In this document: positions 10,574-20,686 of the stretch, piece by piece
How positions within the stretch are numbered: position 1 is the stretch's first letter
How the letters are laid out: the number at the start of each line of letters is the position of its first letter
Assembly: GCA_020881915.1 (NCBI GenBank)
Contig: JAJFPB010000004.1
Span: forward strand, 3,906,001-3,970,000
DNA from: Paramyrothecium sp. XJ0827
Taxonomy: Eukaryota; Ascomycota; Sordariomycetes; Hypocreales; Stachybotryaceae
Direction of reading: 5' to 3'
DNA length: 64,000 bases
Translations under genes and position numbers: made by a program
The notes under the pieces: generated by a model
The model's input: only the letters and a program-made list of their open reading frames with translations
The model's database searches: none
Told to the model about the DNA's origin: nothing

Positions 10574-11115
10574 CCACTGTACGTCGGATAGCGGGCGACC
10601 GGTTCCTTGTCAAATCCAATGTTGTACGGCTATGTTTTCTGTTTCACGGCTGAGTTGGCCAAAAATGTGCAAAAGCTACGCATGTTGAATGGGTTTGAAT
10701 GGTTGTAAAGCTCTGCTTTGACATGGCGCCTTACCTTTGTATAGGTTAATCTACTGCGTGAGGGCTTAGAGAAAGTGAGTGAAGTGAAATGTGTGAGCTT
10801 TACTCAAACCTACTGTTGCTGTAGGTTTGGCGGCCGAAGGAGTCATCACAATAGAGTTGATGACTGTCACAGCTCAACAGAGCATCTTGCTGGGGGACAG
10901 AATCATAATACCAATTTGCCCCAAAGAACATAGGTTTCTAACAGCTCTATGGCACTATTATAAAAGAGCAGTAAATGCTGCTGGAATCTCTGCACGATCA
11001 CGCACAATCATCATCGACCTTCACCCAGGATCCCAAAGTGAACCAATTCATTCACTCGCACTAACAAATCTTCAACCGACCATCTCACAAGTTTCCCTTG
11101 GCCTTTATTGAAGCA
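10574..11115. other. Intergenic, promoter side of the BBP-like pseudogene
   Basis: No gene seen. It contains a good TATA-like box at 10959-10965, about 155 bp before the first ATG of the BBP-like reading frame. Confidence 0.5.
10959..10965 (+). promoter_or_regulatory. Candidate TATA box of the BBP-like locus
   Basis: TATAAAA in an otherwise ordinary stretch, about 150 bp upstream of ATG 11116. If real, it means that the damaged copy still has a core promoter. Confidence 0.35.
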
Positions 11116-12032
11116 ATGGCGTGCAGGCGCAGTTCAAGGTGGTCATTGCCGACTGAAATAACCCCCCTTTTGGATAAGGATGGCACCCTTCTTCCTACGG
11201 CCGTCCGGGCTAATATGACACAGGAGCAGCTCGAAGTATATGTTTTGCACCTCCGTACACTTGAGATCACCAGCATGCTCCGGCTTCCAGATGCAACTCT
11301 CATGGATCAGGGCGAGGCAAAGCGACTCCCCCGGGCCGCGTCTCCCGACCCAGAGTATGATGCAGCAGGTCGCCGCACCAACACTCGTCTTCAACGTCGT
11401 CGCCATGCCCTCGAGGTTGAGAGACACGCTTGCGTCGAGAGCATAGTCGCAAACATGCCTGCTTATTGTCTGCCCACGGACTACCGCCGACCGAGGCGCT
11501 TCGTTGATCGCTTGTTCATCCCTAGCACTGACTTTCCCAGCATTAACTTTATCGGTCAGATTCTGGGTCCCAGAGGACACAGTCTCAAACAATTGCAAGA
11601 TCGTTGCGGAGCGAGTGTCGTTCTCCGCGGTCGGGGCTCTGTCAAGCAAGGAAGAGGCGATTTCCGAAGAGCGGGCGCGAACGACTTTAAGAATGACAAC
11701 AGCCAGCCTCTTCACGCTGTCATTTCTGCCGACTCGAAATACAAGGTCCAAGAGGCGAGGCGACTTGTGCAGCAAGTCATCGACAATGCCATGCCTCACC
11801 CGAGGAGCAAAACGATCGTAAGAGGGAGCAGCTCAGGGACCTAGCCATCATGAATGGCACATTTCGCGACGATGAAAGTCGACAGCAAGTAGATGATTCT
11901 ATCAGGGGCGGGATAGCAATCTGTGATACGCACATAACGTCTGATACTCGCAATGGCCAACAAGCAGGCTCCGCTGACAGCAGGTTTGAAGAAGAGTATA
12001 GAATGCTAATGGAAGATATCCAAGGGGCTTGA
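11116..12032 (+). pseudogene. Frameshifted paralogue of branchpoint-binding protein (BBP/SF1/MSL5)
   Basis: The first frame (ATG 11116, stop at 11842-11844, 242 residues) follows the BBP/SF1 layout. RRSSRW and TAVRANMTQEQLEVYVLHLR match the N-terminal U2AF-contact and helix-hairpin part. SPDPEY...RRTNTRLQRRRHALEVERH leads into a KH-QUA2 domain with FIGQILGPRGHSLKQLQ (GPRG loop) and LRGRGSVKQGRG. At about 11791-11800 the homology jumps to the next frame: PEEQNDRKREQLRDLAIMNG then TFRDDESR, the conserved end of the QUA2 helix, running to TGA at 12030-12032. This fits a one-base deletion. The two CCHC zinc knuckles that should follow are absent, though a C-terminal FEEEYRMLMEDI remnant remains. 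Real BBP binds the branchpoint in the commitment complex; this copy is divergent and broken. A truncated 242-residue protein or a sequencing error are alternatives. Confidence 0.8.
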
Positions 12033-12147
12033 ACTACCTATGTTGCTGGGAGTCAATACTACATCACAGCATTACCTATAGTTAAGTTAAGACTGAGTGG
12101 AGTTGATTGGACGCTCGACAAAGCTCACTTGCTCGTATCATCATGTA

Positions 12148-12468
12148 TTAGTTTGCTTTGAGATATTTCCGTGAGTAGTAGTCAAAGGAGCACCTTACGC
12201 GGCTGGCGAACCAATGCTTTATAACCCCTTGACACTGTCTTGCTGGTCTCGAAGCTCTCTTGATGTCCTCGGCACTAATGTGCATTTCGTTCAGAAGGTT
12301 TTCAATCTCTCCCCTCACAGCGAGGGGGAAATTCATGCCCCTCAAATAGTTTTCCATCCATACCGAGAGACTGGAGTGGCAAGTGGTGAGCGAAAATACC
12401 CGGACTGCAAAAGGGTCTATCGTCAATATTAGCCTGAGGGAATAATCAAGAAATTTAAATAAAAACAT
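12148..12468 (-). other. Possible relic open reading frame, unrecognised
   Basis: ATG at 12468 to a stop at 12148-12150, 106 residues. The second half (GEIENLLNEMHISAEDIKRA...QCQGVIKHWFASRV) reads like helical protein, but the start lies inside AT-rich sequence and I recognise no family. It could be a decayed fragment or chance. Confidence 0.2.
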
Positions 12469-12590
12469 AGAAGTCTTTAATAGATCTAGTATTATTTTGA
12501 TATTTATATTACGTGATATTAAAGATCTATTCGTAGTAAAAGCTGCTACACGTTAGATATTTGTTAATATATCTGTGGTTTCGCGGTCCG
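12436..12590. other. AT-rich island
   Basis: About 150 bases made largely of A and T with many TA steps, in a window that is otherwise GC-balanced to GC-rich. Such patches in fungi are often remnants of repeat-induced point mutation of a transposon. No terminal repeats or transposase frames are visible, so the origin is inference. Confidence 0.5.
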
Positions 12591-12679
12591 AGTTTTTGGG
12601 CCAGCCGCCTAAGTGGGTAATCGTTTGCTTGAACAGGTCTTAGTCTAGGAATGGGTCAGAACCTTCAATGAAAACCACA

Positions 12680-12778
12680 GGGCGAATGGTTTAGTGGTAT
12701 AATACTCCCTTAGCATAATCGGTTCTACTGACCGGTCCCGCTTGGGAGTGGTCCAGGGTTCGATTCCCTGTTCGTCCA
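12680..12778 (+). tRNA. tRNA-Ala (anticodon AGC) with 27-nt intron
   Basis: Acceptor arms GGGCGAA (12680-12686) and TTCGTCC (12771-12777) pair fully and include the G3-U70 pair that identifies alanine tRNAs; A73 is at 12778. The anticodon stem is CTCCC (12705-12709) with GGGAG (12744-12748), and the loop reads TT-AGC-A, anticodon at 12712-12714. A 27-nt intron (12716-12742) sits at the canonical place after position 37. The T arm is CAGGG-TTCGATT-CCCTG. The D stem is weak (G-U, U-A, U-A), which may mean partial decay. A mature length of 72 nt is normal. Confidence 0.9.
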
Positions 12779-14597
12779 TTCTTTTTTGCCGCTCTGGCAT
12801 CCTCCTATCCGTGAAGTCATCTTGCTCTGGCTTCACCTTCCATGGCGACTTTATTATGTTTCTTCGTATGATATCAAGTACTTGTTAACACCTTTTTCCT
12901 TTTCTTACTGCGATAGTCTCCGTCCAGTGTTTTTCATGCATGCAACGCCTTTAACCTTGATCGTGCGATATACTAGGATCTTCGTACGGATCATAGCTCC
13001 TCTGTTACAAGTCATACAGTTACATCCACCCTTGTAGCTGCGTCTAAGCAAATACGAAGGTGCTGTGTTGAAACTTACATCAAGCCTCTGCGTGGCACGA
13101 TCATCTGTTTGTGCATTTTTGAAGGGCAGGAAGTGGTACGTCGCAAGGACGCTGCACAAACTGGGCAATGCGCCGACCAATCTCATGTTCGAGACAGGGA
13201 CAGCCATTATAAAGCAGGCCAATACCAACACGCAGCAGAAGAGATCTTACCGAGACATGAGCCTTGTCTTAGCATGTTTTACGATAAACATTGTACAATT
13301 GTGACACCACACTGCATGTACGATCTGCTTTCGTCAGTCAACCTAGGCTGTTCAGTTGGCAGATCGCCAACCGCAGTATATAAATATCTGTCGTGTCAAC
13401 CTGCGAGAATGCTGCGAGAATGCATTACCGTTAGTTTCAATGAGGACTGTATTAGAAACTCCAAAATATCTTAAGGGAATAGTATTCAGCCTAGTGAATC
13501 ATACTAACTACCGCCCCTTCTCGTTCCTCGGCCATCGATATCAGCATCTATGCAAGGAACCGCAACTTTGTTTCATGCTGCAAACAGCCGCCCTTCAAGT
13601 ATCACGTCCCGCGCCGCCGCTGTTACCATGAAACACACCGTCGCACGCGGCCAGTCGCCCAGGGGTTCGCCGAGAGCCGTGGGTGCGACTCGGCAAGTTT
13701 AAAAGATGAAGTCGGTCGACACGTTTGGAGCTCTTCTGTTTGGCAGCCGTGCTCGGCGACCATCGATCAGTCACATCCCGGGTCTGTTTCCTTTCGTACG
13801 CTCTCTTCATTCTACCCCAGCTCTGACGAAACACGCTGTTGCGTGCGTGCGCCCAGGGTAAGTCATGCAGAGTCTCCTAGTTGTGTTTCCTATGAGCTTT
13901 CTGGAAAGCCCCAAGAGGGATAACCCCCTTTTTTGTTATCTCTGGCTCCATGGTCTGGACGTGATATAACTCTCAGGCATCATTGGAACGGTCAGAATAG
14001 GACGTGATACAGCTCGGGAACTCCTCCGTGCCAGATGCCATCTACTCTCGCATAGCGTCGCCCAGAGACCTTGCTGGATCGAACAACCAGCTGGACTCTC
14101 GTCTCGAGGGAGCAAGCCTGTATGACCCGGCACCCTCGAATCACCCAGAAAGAAAAATTCCCAGCCCATATTCCCCGATATCGCCGTGAACGACTGCCAG
14201 CTCGCCGAGGACCGCTCCACGGACGTGACCGGCCAGCCGTCTTGCAGCTGGCCACCAGCCCTTGATCAGCCCATGTTTACCTGCTGTTGTCCTTGAAACT
14301 GACCCGGCACGCGCTTTAGATTTTCCCCGGCCGCCCCGCGGTGAAAACATTCGTCTTCACTCGAAACCCGAAAGTTTTTTTCTTCCTCCTCCGCACACAC
14401 GCACACATCGCGTTTATTGTTTCGCATCGCTCCTTCGAAACTCGAACATCGTTCACTCACTCATCACTTCACAAGCATCAAGCTAGGTAAGTCTCAGAGT
14501 TCGAGATACGCCTGTTTATCATTTCCCTCTTCTTTCTACAGTTCTCACTGACTTTGTTTCCTCTAGATTTCAGCTCATTTGTGCCTCCTGACCAACA
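12779..14597. other. Gene-poor stretch, no convincing coding region
   Basis: Only short, poorly protein-like frames. A TATATAAATA sequence lies at 13377-13386. The last 300 bases are C/T-rich promoter and 5' leader of the GPI-protein gene, probably with a leader intron (GTAAGT at 14487, CTCTAG acceptor near 14566). Confidence 0.5.
13377..13386 (+). promoter_or_regulatory. Orphan TATA-like sequence
   Basis: TATATAAATA with no recognisable coding region on either side. It may be chance, or the core promoter of a non-coding transcript. Confidence 0.2.
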
Positions 14598-15420
14598 ATG
14601 GCTGCATACAAGACACCCATCTTTGCCCGAGCCTTCGTGCTCTTCAGCATCTTGGCCCAGGCAGTCCTCGCCATGGCTCCCCTTTGTAAGTGTATCCCTT
14701 CAGTTCAGTGAAGCTCGCCATTCTGACTTCTCTCTAGCGGACAGCCACTTCACGGAGACTGCTGCCCCCCAGGAGATCGGTTCCATCACCGCTGACGGTA
14801 AGTCCTCCATATCTTCATCAACATCGCTCCTATCTAACAGTGTACAATCAGGTTCTCTCGTTTACTCCATGAACTACTGTACCATCGTGCACAATACCGA
14901 CTGCCAGGTCTCTCTGTCTACGGGCGGTGCCGCTCCTCCACCCGTTCCATCTTCGATCCCATATGATGGTTCTTCCACCGCAACTGACCACCAGACTGAA
15001 CCCACTAGTGAGCCCACCGGCACTGACGCCGTCTCCTCCGGCTACTATGGTCCTCCCACTGGCGGAGAGCCGTCTGCCCCTGGTGAGTCTGGCGGTGTTA
15101 CCGCTTCTGCGCACCCAAGCGAGAGCGGTACTCCCAATGAGCCAACCGCCAGCGTCATCACTACCACTGACGCTGCTGGCAACCCGAGCACAGTCAGCCA
15201 GGGCGTTTCCGCCAGCCACACTGCATCTGCCTCTGGGGATGAAACTGCCTCGAAGCCATACCCTTCCGGCTCCAACACTGAGACGGAGCCAACTTCAACT
15301 GACAAGGAGGGCGAGCCGTCGGGAATTGCTCCCGGTACCCCTACTGCCGGCGCTATGCTGAATAGTGTGCCCGCCTTCGCCTTCGGCGTTGCCGGCATCG
15401 TTGCTGCCATTCTTTCCTAG
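14598..15420 (+). CDS. Secreted Ser/Thr-rich protein, probably GPI-anchored
   Basis: Three exons (14598-14685, 14738-14797, 14852-15420) with introns of 52 and 54 bp give 238 residues. A signal peptide is clear: a short basic start, then RAFVLFSILAQAVLAMAP. A small domain with two Cys (NYCTIVHNTDCQVS) follows, then a long Ser/Thr/Pro/Glu/Gly-rich stalk likely to be O-mannosylated. The C-terminus is hydrophobic (SVPAFAFGVAGIVAAILS) right at the stop, preceded by small residues (GAMLN), which is the pattern for GPI attachment. These features place it in the plasma membrane or cell wall. I recognise no enzymatic domain; functions such as adhesion or wall structure are guesses. The 5' leader probably contains its own intron (about 14487-14566). 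Confidence 0.82.
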
Positions 15421-15816
15421 AGCCGACGCATCATCGCAATGTCATTGGGACGATCACTTCTGTGGACGCAGCTGACCGACTGTCTCTCTTCTGAACGCGA
15501 AATTTGGGAAAGGAAAGTACAACAGGATCGCGTTTTGCTCTCTTGGACTGACAATACATGGATGCTTTTTTCAGGGGCTGTACTTAGATAGGTACGGTCA
15601 TACTCCATACCTTAATTAAGATCGTTGATACTCAACAAAGCCAACCCATGTGCTTGTGCAAACAAAGACTTAGGATTTGCTAGTCTATGGCATATATGAT
15701 AAAGTAGGTCAAACTCGTGCAGAAGGATATCTGAATGCTAGAAACCCCAAACTCCAGTCATGCTAATGCCCATTCACAAACCGCTTCGCTTAGCTTCGCA
15801 TGCACCGTCTTCTCTT
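15421..15816. other. Convergent 3' intergenic region
   Basis: Lies between the stop of the GPI-protein gene and the stop of VPS41; holds 3' untranslated sequence only, as far as I can see. Confidence 0.6.
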
Positions 15817-18800
15817 TTACGACGCGTGGCAGAGCGGACAGCCGTCTCGTACCTTGTCACGGAGTAGTCTTGCTCGCATCACCTTCATGCCCACCAAGTG
15901 TCGACCGCTATCCTCGTAACCAGCTCCAAGTTCAACATCCACTTTCTTTCCCTTATACAGCATTTCTAGCAGATGGCTAACGTGATACGCATGGCCGCAG
16001 GCAAAGCCTATCAGTGTTTCCATCTCGTCCTCGACGAAAGGTTCGTGACATTTCGCACAGTGTCCTGGGTCTGGCCGTCGATGAAGGTTCTCATGCTCCG
16101 TAGCCTCTTTGATCGCATCAGGGTTGACCTCTTTGGCCGTGGGAACCTCCTTGACTTTGACGTCGACGTGTTCGCTGCCGTGGACTACCACTTCAAATTT
16201 AATACCTTTGCGTTGTCCAGCCCGAAGTTCTTTCTGGGCCGTAGCGACCTCGCTACGCAGTACACGAGCTACACCCGAGCTGATGCTGTATTGGATCTCA
16301 TGCTCCTTCATCATGCGTGTGAGGCCTTCCCGAAGCCCCTCAATTTCGAGGCCTTCTGGAATACGCCGCACAAGGGTAATGGGATTGATAGCAGTACCGA
16401 CTTGCTCGAGCAGGCCACGGATGAAGCTTGGCTTATCCATACTGTAGTTGAGAATGTCCTCCCAGAGATCTGGATCGTCCTGCTCCTTGGCAAACTCTAT
16501 GGCTTTATGAACGTTCTTCAGCCTGTCGATGATGAGGTACAAGGCCCGTTTCATTTGACCAGTTTTCGAGTAAAGAAAAACCAGCTCATCATAGTACGAG
16601 TATGCCTCACATTCTTGAACGGCCTGTCGAAGTTAATAGATGATCATAGATTGTGAAGGGGTGAATCTACCTTCTCGAAATGGTACGAGGTGGATGACTT
16701 GAGGAAGTCCATGAGAAGCTTTGGGTCGTAGCGCGCAAACAGCTGAACAGCCAGATCTGCAAAATCATCGACCAATGACTGGCTGTCCATGACTAGCCGG
16801 TCGTAATTTTCTGCCGAATGCTCTTGAATACCCTCACCCTTCCACAAGCCCCTGAGGTAGAAGAATAGGTATAGCCGGAGATCTTTGGCCAGCAGTTGCT
16901 CGACCACAACATGTGGACGGACAAGTCCATGCTGCGCCTCGTCTACGAGTAGTGTAATAGCATCGGCTGTAGCATCTTCGAATTCTTGCTCGGACATCTG
17001 GTCGATTTGATCTGTGGATACTCTCAAGTTGATGAAACTCGGGATGTCATCTGCTACAGCATCGGCAAGATGGCTGTCCCTAATTAGTCGGAATGCCGAG
17101 TCTGCATCTTGCAGCTTGATAAAACACTTGAGTGCCTCTCGATGTCTGCCGTTCGCCTCATGCAAACGAGCCAGGCTTTCCATAACTATCCGCCAATCCC
17201 GGCCTTTCTCACCATCCTCGACACTGTCTTCTCGGACGTCGCGGAACTTGAGTTGGTTCTCTAGCGCTGTGACGACGGTATTGATGTCGAAAAGGTCTGT
17301 CGACCAGTGGTTCAACAAATCCCTGAAGCCGGGCTTGTCGTTCTGGATGTAGTGGCCGAGAACCACTTCGTATATGGTCGTGGGCAGTGGGGGTTGCATA
17401 GGCTTGGAGGGCATGTGGTCGGATATCTCATCGAATTTTTGAGCACCAGCAAATGTCCACACCCACTTCTCCCACCGGTCCGCTGTTGTTAAGACTTTTC
17501 CACAGACTTCACCTGCGGTAGCCCAGTCATTTTTCTCGACAAGTTCTAGGATCCAAAGCTCTCCTATACGTCTCTTCTCCTTTTCAACAGTGGAGTACAT
17601 GTTTCTTTGCTGAAAATCGGCCACAGACTCATCGTCGTAAAATTCGTCAGCACTTCCTTGTTGCTTCGAAGATGTCGAGGCGACCTTTTCTGCTGCCTCT
17701 TCTGCGGCTGCCAGTATGTCCGGATTTTCATCCAATAACTCCCATGCACTCTGGTACTGTCGACGCTCGACAAGCCACATCAGATGGTCTGCCAAATCAC
17801 GTTTCGTAGCAAGAATGCAGTCGTAGGGGCTGTGAATGAAGATTTTGGCGCCAGGTTTTGTAAGACCGGGGTGGACGGGTAAAGTTGGCTTGATACCTGA
17901 CCGGGTAACACCAGTCGTGCTTATGGAAACATCGTCACCACTCTCCTTGCTTCGTATACTCGCGCCGGAGCTAAAGAGCGACTTTGGGTTTATTGCAGCA
18001 TGCCACATGTCTGTGCCGATGCCAGCGAGTGCCTCCAACGCTCCTCTAGATGACGCAACTGCAGACGCAACATTGCGAGCAGGCAGTACGCCGAGATGAT
18101 AGTCACTGGATGTCAACCTCTCGTAACGACTGACAGGCAAGCCTTCCTGATAGACCTCCGCGCCGGAGTTGAAGTCAATGAGTCGCATCTCCGGTGGTAG
18201 ATTATTCTGGCGCCGCTTGGTGCCCCCGGATAGTTCGTTGGAAGAAGTCGAAGCTTTAGATGCATGGCCTTTCACCTTTTTTGCGGTCTCGGCTTTCGAA
18301 GACTCAACATCGTCTTCTTCGTCATCTTCATCTTCTGGTGTGCTGTATGCTAGAACAAGTAACAAGTTCTGAGTATACAGGGAAATGCCTGAGATGATAC
18401 AGTCCATGCGAAGCCTGTCCTGGTTAGTAACAACACATTTGAAGCGAGGATTTATTGCTTACTTCTTGACGATTTCGGCACGTCCAATCGATTTTTCCCC
18501 GGCGTGCCTCCCAACACCAATGCTACCAGAGTGCACATGGATGATCCAAATAGTGCCGCCCCAGCCGACAAGAAGCCGTTCAATACTCTTTTTTCCTGAG
18601 GCAGCTTGCTCTTTGAGTGACTGGGTGGCTGGAGACAGGATCCCGGCGTCGCTGCCGACTGGATCATCAGCCTCGACTGATTTCTCATCGATCCATTCAG
18701 CTCGGCCCTTCCAGACGCTTGCCATAGTCTCCCATTCATCCGTCTGTGGCCGGTCAATGTGACCTATTCGTTTCCAAGCATCTTCAGAGTCGGCACTTTC

Positions 18801-20024
18801 GAGGTGTAGTTTAGAGCGCATGATTTTGATCCCATGCTCATTCAACCAGACAATGTACTTTCCGGACAATGACCACTTTATGCAGCTGATTGTACCTTCT
18901 CCAGAATGAAGAACCGTGTCCTTTCCAGTATTATTGCTAAGTCCAATGCTTCCTAACCAGCCCGATGCTGTAGCGGCGGCAGTACCAATGGTTGTAGAGG
19001 TACTTCGGCCTGGACCACCCCCTACGGTGAGGATGAGTTGACCAGCAAGACCACCCGACAAGTACGTCCGGTCAGACTTGTACTCTGGAGACATAGCTAC
19101 TGCCTGTACCGGCCTAGCGAAGCTCCGCAGCTGAACATCTTTGGGATCTATCAGGGATTGTATGCATACGTTCCCGTCAATGGACGATGTTGCGATATAG
19201 ATTTCATTCGAAGGGACCTTCGCAACAATCTGAGGCTCGCGGGACCTTCGTGATGCTGCTGCTGGCGAAGCATCTGACTGGCGAGACGATGGTCTGGCTT
19301 GCGTTGCCTGGTGTGGAGGCCGGAGATGATGTTCGGCTCGTTCATTCGGCAGCGGAGGGGGATAGGGAGATATGGAAATCGCAGTCACCGAGGCGGAATG
19401 GGCGCGGTAGGCTCGCAGTGATTGAAACATTGGTAGTTGAACAACGTGCTTGGCCAAAGTCAGACGATTACAAGGCCCATTGGGCGGCGCAAGGGGCACT
19501 TACGATACTGCCGTCATGAGTTCCCATGATCTACGCCGAGCGTCAGTAGAGGTGTGTGGGCAGAATAACAGATATCTACATACCATCTTGTCACCAGCGA
19601 CGAGAAAAGAGCTTGTCGCATCACCGTTCCGATATAGAGACCCGAGGTGTTGTGTCAAGCGGGTATACTTCAGTCGGGGTTCTTCGTCATCCTCTTCGTC
19701 GTCCCCTTCATCCTCTTCGTCGTCGTCGTCGTCATCGTCGTCGTCGTCATCGTCGTCCTCCTCTTCCTCGTCCTCATCCCCGTTTTCCTGATCTTGCTCG
19801 TTGTCATCCTCTGCGCTGCCGTCGCTGGCCTCTGCCTCGTCGTCTTCTGTAGATTTCTTTGTCACAGCTTCTCCGACCGGAGAGCCTTCTTGGAAATCTT
19901 CATTGGTGCCTTGAGTCGAAGCTGGCAAAGCTTGGTGCAGATCCTCGGCGGCTGTATTAGGATGCTCTGTCTGCGCTTTGTCTCGGCCTCGGTTCTCGTC
20001 CTCGGGGGACGACCGTTCAGTCAT
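15817..20024 (-). CDS. VPS41: Vacuolar sorting protein VPS41, HOPS tethering complex subunit
   Basis: Five exons (20024-19584, 19530-19504, 19448-18463, 18414-16671, 16623-15817) keep frame and give 1334 residues. The N-terminus is disordered and ends in a long Asp/Glu run followed by DDEEPRLKYTRL, as in other mould VPS41 proteins. A WD40-type propeller follows (GTHDGSI, RAYRAHSASVTAISISPYPP, IATSSIDGNVCIQSL), then a clathrin-heavy-chain-repeat helical region (HLMWLVERRQYQSAWELLDENP, YDELVFLYSKTGQMKRAL). It ends in a RING-like zinc domain (C1255-x2-C, CGHAYH, CPLC at the end). VPS41 in HOPS tethers late endosomes, AP-3 vesicles and autophagosomes to the vacuole through Ypt7. Exon 2 is only 27 nt. 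It is divergent from APC1 across 662 bp. Confidence 0.95.
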
Positions 20025-20686
20025 TTTGGCGGCAGGCTGTGGACCATGCTGTAAATGTGCGCAACTGCCACAATCGGCTGTCGAGGAAATGGGCGGAGGC
20101 GCGAGCTAATAGGCCATGGCAATCGAAGTAATAGACGTTATGGAGGAGGAGCTGTAGCGGGTTAATGCGAAGTAGTTAGGTAGGTCAGTAGGACCCATTT
20201 CCTATCGCGTCCTCAAGCTCAAGCTAAGGTACCCGATTTTGGCTTAATACGTCACGAGCGTGCCAAGGACCTCGGCGCTACGCCCAACTGCGAGGCTCAC
20301 GTAAGGTGCCTCGTTAATCGCAGCGGCGCTCAATTACTTACTGGCTGCAGGCTGAGGCACGGGGCACACACGTGCTGATGTGCTTCTAGGCCGTACCTGT
20401 GTACAAAATATCACCCCACCAATGTATCCAATGTACCTAAGGTACCTAATAGGAGTCTAGCACACAACTGCAGCCCACCAATGGTGCTTGCATCGCGACT
20501 AACACCTGCCATAATATTTCACCATCAAACACTGGCGCCAACTTCAAGTCGCGTCAGATCCATAGACGCGGCCTTCATACCGGGATATGCTATGAGCGCT
20601 TCGGACATGGAATAAGGGTCCCGCAAAATCTGGACCTAGAGTGCAGGAACTTCTGCAGCCTCAGCTTATGGCGACTCCCAGCAACC
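20025..20686. promoter_or_regulatory. Shared divergent promoter region of VPS41 and APC1
   Basis: 662 bp between two start codons pointing away from each other. It contains CCAAT boxes at 20419-20423 and 20478-20482 and a cluster of GTACCTAAGGTACCT repeats at 20433-20447. No coding region is visible. Confidence 0.6.

Larger units (their letters stand above)
12033..12679. other. AT-rich degenerate stretch before the tRNA
   Basis: Contains a marked AT-rich block (12436-12590) and a 106-codon minus-strand open frame (12148-12468) with helical protein character that may be a relic. No intact gene is recognisable. Confidence 0.5.

Noticed and set aside
19647..20054. Plus-strand Val/Leu-rich frame that looks like a membrane protein
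   Set aside because: It is the complement of the GAC/GAT acidic repeat of VPS41 exon 1.
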